A stretch of DNA of 56,176 bases, from the NCBI GenBank assembly GCA_938002085.1, contig CALLAT010000023.1:1-56176 (forward strand), written 5' to 3'. Position numbers and translations under genes: made by a program. The notes under the pieces were generated by a model that saw only the letters and a list, made by a program, of their open reading frames with translations, did not search any database and was not told the DNA's origin. Position 1 is the stretch's first letter. The number at the start of each line of letters is the position of its first letter. This stretch comes from an uncultured Pseudanabaenaceae cyanobacterium (GTDB lineage: Bacteria; Cyanobacteriota; Cyanobacteriia; PCC-9006; JAAUQQ01). Positions 52,292-56,176 of this stretch are shown piece by piece.

Positions 52292-52474
52292 TTAACCCTT
52301 TAAGGCTTTTTGGAAATTTTGACGGTAGGAGCGGTTCGCAATGACCAATGCAGGCCACATGGCAGTCAAGATCAATCGATTGCTGGTGAAGTTCGTGCGG
52401 CGAAAGCCAGCCCAAAATTTAGATGCGCCCCATAGGTAAACACCGACACCAATAAATAAGGCTATGTATCCCAT
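52292..52474 (-). CDS. Small conserved membrane protein
   Basis: A 60-residue protein from ATG 52474. One clear helix (MGYIALFIGVGVYLWGASKF) and a second weaker one (RLILTAMWPALVIAN), with basic ends. First gene of an operon with the methyltransferase. I recognise it only as a cyanobacterial hypothetical type. Confidence 0.6.
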   Translation of the reverse strand: MGYIALFIGVGVYLWGASKFWAGFRRTNFTSNRLILTAMWPALVIANRSYRQNFQKALKG

Positions 52475-52811
52475 AATCTTTCTGTAGTAACGAACTGCAA
52501 TTGCGAGGGCTCGCAATGGTGCTGCGGCTATATCCTAGCGCCTAGCGTTGATCCTGCCAGAGTGACAAAACGGATCCACAGCATTGCCATAGACATTAGA
52601 CTGCTCAACCCAAATCAGTTTCTTGCAGCTTAGCCAGATATGACCTGGCTTTTGCGATTTGAATTTTACGATTTGTACAGGGTCTCTGGAGAGTTGTAAC
52701 AGCTACGTGACATCCCAATACGCTGAGTCACGACAGCCTAAGCCTAGGTTAGGCTGAGGCAGGCGGTTACTGGACCGTTCCCGGTTTCCATCGCTTCAGG
52801 ACCTAGTCGGT
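52475..52811. other. Divergent promoter region with inverted repeat
   Basis: Between the leftward membrane protein and the rightward guanylyltransferase. CAGCCTAA (52734-52741) and TTAGGCTG (52749-52756) form a perfect 8-bp inverted repeat, 56 bases before ATG 52812; a possible operator. Confidence 0.45.
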
Positions 52812-55328
52812 ATGCGCGCAGTGTTAATGGCAGGAGGCTCTGGAACGCGTTTGCGTCCACTGACCTATGACTTGCCCAAGCCCATGGTGCCGATTCTGAA
52901 CCGGCCCATCGCTCATCACATCATTGAGCTACTCAAGCGCCACAACATTACCGAGATCATTACAACGCTGCATTTCCTGCCGGGGGTGCTCCAGGAATAT
53001 TTCCAAAATGGCCAAGACCTGGGGGTACAGATCACCTATGAGGTGGAAGATGAACATCCCCTGGGCACGGCGGGCTGCGTAAAGAACTGCGCGGAGCTGC
53101 TGACGGAGACCTTTGTGGTGATTAGCGGGGATAGCCTCACAGACTTTGACCTGAGTGCCGCGATCGCCTTCCATCGCGAAAAAAAGTCTAAAGCCACCCT
53201 CATCCTTACCCGCGTCCCAGACCCCACCGAATTCGGCGTCGTCATTACCGACGACGACCAACGCATCTACCGCTTTCTAGAAAAGCCCTCCACCAGCGAA
53301 GTCTTCTCCGACACTGCCAATACAGGTGTCTACATCCTGGAACCGGAGGTCTTGGACTACCTACCCGCAGGCAAAGAAAGCGACTTCTCCAATGATTTAT
53401 TCCCTCGCCTCCTCGCCGAGGGAGAGCCCATCTATGGCTATGTCTCCGAGGGCTATTGGTGCGATGTGGGCAACTTGGAGTCCTATCGCCAGGCCCAGTA
53501 CGACTGCCTGGCTGGCGCCATGGTCGCGGATGCGGGCTACGAGCAGCAACGGGCCGGGGTCTGGGTCGGCAAAGACACCTATATCGATGACACCGCGAGA
53601 ATTGAAGCCCCTGTCCTGATCGGCAAAAACTGTCGCATCGGCCCCCGCGTGCAAGTCACCGCCCATAGCGTCATTGGCGATAACGTCACCGTGGGAGCCG
53701 ATGCCCATTTGTCCCGACCCATTATTTGGAATGGGGTACGGGTGGGGGAAGAAGCCAGCCTGGAAGCCTGCATCGTTGCCAGGGGGGCTCACATCGAACG
53801 GCGGGCCCATGTGCTGGAAGGGGTCGTTGTCGGGTCGCTGTCCACGGTGGGCGAGGAAGCCCAGATTAGCCCCAATGTGCGGATTTGGCCCAGCAAGCAG
53901 GTGGAATCGGGGGCCACGCTCAATATCAATCTAATTTGGGGCCACACCGCCTATCGCAATCTCTTTAGCCAGCGCGGGGTGTCTGGCCTGGCCAACGTGG
54001 ACATTACCCCGGAATTTGCCGTCAAGCTTGGGGCAGCCTACGGATCGACCTTGGCCCTAGGTTCCCAGGTGGCGGTGTCTCGAGATCAGCGCAGTATCTC
54101 GCGCATGTTGCTGCGATCGCTCATCGCAGGCCTAATGTCCGTAGGCATCAATATTCAAGATCTCGAATCCACAGCCATTCCCATTGCCCGAACCTTTGTC
54201 TCTCGCCTGGATGTTGAGGGTGGCATCCATGTGCGCATCCACCCAGACCGACCAGATCATCTGCTAATCGAATTTTTTGATAGCCAGGGAATCAACCTCT
54301 CCAAGACTCGTGAGAAGAAAATTGAGGGGGCTTTCTTCAAAGAAGATTTGCGGCGGGTGCAGATTCACGAGATTGGCGACATTCTCTATCCCAGCCAGGT
54401 GATTGATACCTACAGTGCTTCCTTTGAATCCCATTTGAATACCAACGCGATCGCCAGTAGCCGCGCCAAGGTGGTGATTGACTATGCCTATTCGGTCTCG
54501 GGCGCGGTGCTGCCCTTGCTCCTGGGGGAATTTGGCGGGGATGCGGTGGTGCTCAACGCCAGCCTGCGGCAAACGGTGCTGTCAGAGCTAGAACGGGAAA
54601 CCCTCCTAAGCCAGTTGGGCCATGTGGTGGAAGCCCTGCGAGCCAACTTTGGTGTCCAGGTCTCAGCCAACGGCGAACAGTTAATCCTGGTTGATGAATC
54701 CGGTGTGGCAATTCGCGGCGAACAGCTAACCGCCCTCATGGTCCACACCATTCTCACCGCCAGACCCCGAGGCACAGTGGTAGTGCCGGTCAACGCCTCC
54801 AGCGCCATTGAACAAATTGCCCGCCGCCACGACGGCCAGGTGATTCGCACCAAGGCCAACCCCACCGCCCTGATGGAAGCCTGCAACAGCCATCCCAACG
54901 TGGTCCTGGGGGGCAGTGGCGAAATGGGCTTTATTTTCCCCCAGCTCCATCCCGGCTTTGACTCCATGTTCTGCATTGCCAAGCTGATGGAAATGCTGAC
55001 GATCCAGGAGCGTAACCTGGGCCAAATTCGCTCAGAACTGCCGACCATTTTCCATCGGCGTTACCCCCTGCGCTGCCCCTGGAATGCCAAGGGTCGCTTG
55101 ATGCGCCACCTGATCGAAATTACGCCATCGGAAAAAGTAGAGCTGATCGATGGGGTCAAGATCGTTGACTATCCCAACGATCGCTGGGTGCTGATTTTGC
55201 CCGATGCCGGGGAGCCCCTAGTGCATATCTACGCCGACGGCGACGATCGCGACTGGGTGGATCGCAGCCTCCAGGATTACCGCAGCAAAATCCAAGCCTT
55301 TATTGACCTCAGCCAAGAGATTCGCTGA
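52812..55328 (+). CDS. Mannose-1-phosphate guanylyltransferase / phosphohexomutase-like fusion
   Basis: An 838-residue protein. Residues about 1-230 are a sugar nucleotidyltransferase ([54 protein letters not shown]). About 245-370 is a left-handed beta-helix ([28 protein letters not shown]). The rest is phosphomannomutase-like ([19 protein letters not shown] to [16 protein letters not shown]). The mutase part lacks the catalytic TASHNP serine and the metal-binding DxDxDR loop (here [12 protein letters not shown]). So GDP- or NDP-sugar synthesis is likely and mutase activity doubtful. Cytoplasmic; feeds glycan synthesis. Same plan as known cyanobacterial proteins. Confidence 0.9.
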   Translation: MRAVLMAGGSGTRLRPLTYDLPKPMVPILNRPIAHHIIELLKRHNITEIITTLHFLPGVLQEYFQNGQDLGVQITYEVEDEHPLGTAGCVKNCAELLTETFVVISGDSLTDFDLSAAIAFHREKKSKATLILTRVPDPTEFGVVITDDDQRIYRFLEKPSTSEVFSDTANTGVYILEPEVLDYLPAGKESDFSNDLFPRLLAEGEPIYGYVSEGYWCDVGNLESYRQAQYDCLAGAMVADAGYEQQRAGVWVGKDTYIDDTARIEAPVLIGKNCRIGPRVQVTAHSVIGDNVTVGADAHLSRPIIWNGVRVGEEASLEACIVARGAHIERRAHVLEGVVVGSLSTVGEEAQISPNVRIWPSKQVESGATLNINLIWGHTAYRNLFSQRGVSGLANVDITPEFAVKLGAAYGSTLALGSQVAVSRDQRSISRMLLRSLIAGLMSVGINIQDLESTAIPIARTFVSRLDVEGGIHVRIHPDRPDHLLIEFFDSQGINLSKTREKKIEGAFFKEDLRRVQIHEIGDILYPSQVIDTYSASFESHLNTNAIASSRAKVVIDYAYSVSGAVLPLLLGEFGGDAVVLNASLRQTVLSELERETLLSQLGHVVEALRANFGVQVSANGEQLILVDESGVAIRGEQLTALMVHTILTARPRGTVVVPVNASSAIEQIARRHDGQVIRTKANPTALMEACNSHPNVVLGGSGEMGFIFPQLHPGFDSMFCIAKLMEMLTIQERNLGQIRSELPTIFHRRYPLRCPWNAKGRLMRHLIEITPSEKVELIDGVKIVDYPNDRWVLILPDAGEPLVHIYADGDDRDWVDRSLQDYRSKIQAFIDLSQEIR

Positions 55329-55457
55329 AAACCATTAACCCCTGTTAACCTCCCTTCACCGAAGTTCAACTATCGGTGAGACAATCCTGACCGGAACGGC
55401 CTCGCATTGTAAGATCACCTGTATTAGACAGATTCCACTGACCGCTTCCCTAGCGCT

Positions 55458-55904
55458 ATGAACCAATGCATTTTGATGGCTGAAGTGGTTCAGCCTGCCC
55501 AAACTCGCTACACCCCCGATCAAACCGCGATCGCCGAGGCTGTCGTTCAATATCCTGGCCTACGCCCGGACGATCCGGCGGGCACCCTCAAGATTGTGGG
55601 TTGGGGCAATATGGCCCAGGAAGTGCAGGATCGCTGCCAGCCCGGACAGCGGTTTGTCTTCGAAGGTCGCCTGCGCATGAACACCTTCGAAAACCCAGCA
55701 GGCTTTAAGGAAAAGCTGGTTGAGCTAAACATCAGCAAGATCCATGCCATGGGTGCCGGTGCTGACATGGGTGCGCCCATGCAGGCTCCCCCTGCGGCGG
55801 CTCCTCGGGCGGCAGCGGCCCCCGCGCCGGTTCCCCAGCAGCGTTCTGCACCGCCTGCGGCTGCCCCAGCGCCTGAGCCAGATTACGATGACATTCCGTT
55901 CTAG
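55458..55904 (+). CDS. ssb: Single-stranded DNA-binding protein
   Basis: A 148-residue protein with an OB fold (about 1-100: MNQCILMAEVVQPAQTRYT, LKIVGWGNMAQEVQ, FVFEGRLRMNT), an Ala/Pro-rich linker and the acidic tip DYDDIPF at the C-terminus, which in SSB docks repair and replication proteins. Start ATG 55458. An intrinsic terminator follows. Confidence 0.9.
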   Translation: MNQCILMAEVVQPAQTRYTPDQTAIAEAVVQYPGLRPDDPAGTLKIVGWGNMAQEVQDRCQPGQRFVFEGRLRMNTFENPAGFKEKLVELNISKIHAMGAGADMGAPMQAPPAAAPRAAAAPAPVPQQRSAPPAAAPAPEPDYDDIPF

Positions 55905-55969
55905 TGAGATTCCGCTCTAAACGAGTTTTTGGCTGATAAATCTCAGCGCTACACAGTTTTGACGACAAC

Positions 55970-56010
55970 AGCTCTACTGCTCCCAATGGAAGCGGTGGAG
56001 CTTTGTTTTT
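55970..56010 (+). terminator. Intrinsic terminator of ssb
   Basis: AGCTCTACTGCT (55970-55981) pairs with AGCGGTGGAGCT (55991-56002) with two G-T pairs, followed by TTGTTTTT. Confidence 0.75.
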
Positions 56011-56105
56011 GGCCTATTCACCGATGGTTCCAGTAACCTGAGTTCGACGGCTCGCAAAAGCACTGGCGAAGCAAGCTAGGAATAAATTCCCAGCCCAAGA
56101 GCGCA

Positions 56106-56165
56106 AGCCCACTTTAGTGGGCTGTAACCCTCGCTGGTGGGCTGTTCAGTCCGTTTTAACGGACT
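56106..56165. repeat. Two short palindromes near the right edge
   Basis: AGCCCACT-TT-AGTGGGCT (56106-56123) and AGTCCGTT-TT-AACGGACT (56148-56165), both perfect 8-bp arms, with a loose GGTGGGCT half copy at 56135-56142. They look like dispersed intergenic palindromes; the region may continue beyond the window. Confidence 0.65.
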
Positions 56166-56176
56166 TGAGCTTTGAG

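Overview
The window is a stretch of cyanobacterial chromosome of roughly 50-55 % G+C. Lineage evidence: the octamer GCGATCGC (HIP1) is scattered through genes and gaps; there is a high-light-inducible chlorophyll-binding-type protein (49534-49773), a type III glutamine synthetase preceded by two NtcA-type sites (24173-24203, gene 24306-26471), an HHL1-like photosystem-repair protein (21427-21870), a PATAN/receiver response regulator (27728-29224) and a CHAT/haemagglutinin locus of the kind common in cyanobacteria. I cannot name the species; nothing in the window proves heterocysts or a filamentous form.

Layout. 1-714: start of a CheB-type methylesterase that runs off the left edge. 1249-9000: 5-oxoprolinase, a sulfotransferase, a CAP-domain membrane protein and an EcsC-like protein. 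9365-14498: 23S rRNA methyltransferase-like protein, YfcG-type glutathione transferase, an exported repeat protein, an outer-membrane beta-barrel and a small VOC protein. 14646-18479: SbcC/Rad50 ATPase followed closely by a small PD-(D/E)XK nuclease-like protein. 19275-23904: mostly minus-strand genes (M28 peptidase coupled to a TspO-like protein, HHL1-like, CrtC-like lipocalin, two tiny membrane proteins). 24173-29224: NtcA-controlled glnN, a second M28 peptidase and the response regulator. 29598-33341: a large FtsX-type permease, a hexanucleotide microsatellite, a putative lipoprotein and a broken tandem copy of it. 33967-39680: methyltransferase-like protein, glycogen debranching enzyme, NucA-type nuclease and FAD monooxygenase. 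39696-40467: a RAYT transposase flanked by its REP hairpins. 40524-42827: RmlD-like reductase and type 2 IPP isomerase. 42860-49299: CHAT-TPR protein, a decayed haemagglutinin remnant and an intact haemagglutinin-type exoprotein. 49534-55904: HLIP, 16-bp minisatellite, VOC protein, YrhK-like protein, cobalamin-pathway CobK/CbiJ, a methyltransferase with a small membrane protein, a mannose-1-phosphate guanylyltransferase/mutase fusion and SSB.

Most of the window is housekeeping and accessory metabolism in short transcription units. The most interesting material is the haemagglutinin/CHAT locus with a dead paralogue, the RAYT/REP unit, the tandem NtcA sites before glnN, the decayed duplicate beside a (TGGCAA)8 tract, the guanylyltransferase fusion whose mutase half has lost its catalytic motifs, and an SbcC whose neighbour is a PD-(D/E)XK-like protein rather than SbcD. 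No CRISPR array, prophage, rRNA or tRNA gene was recognised. Start sites were re-chosen by eye in many genes, so N-termini differ from the longest possible ORFs.
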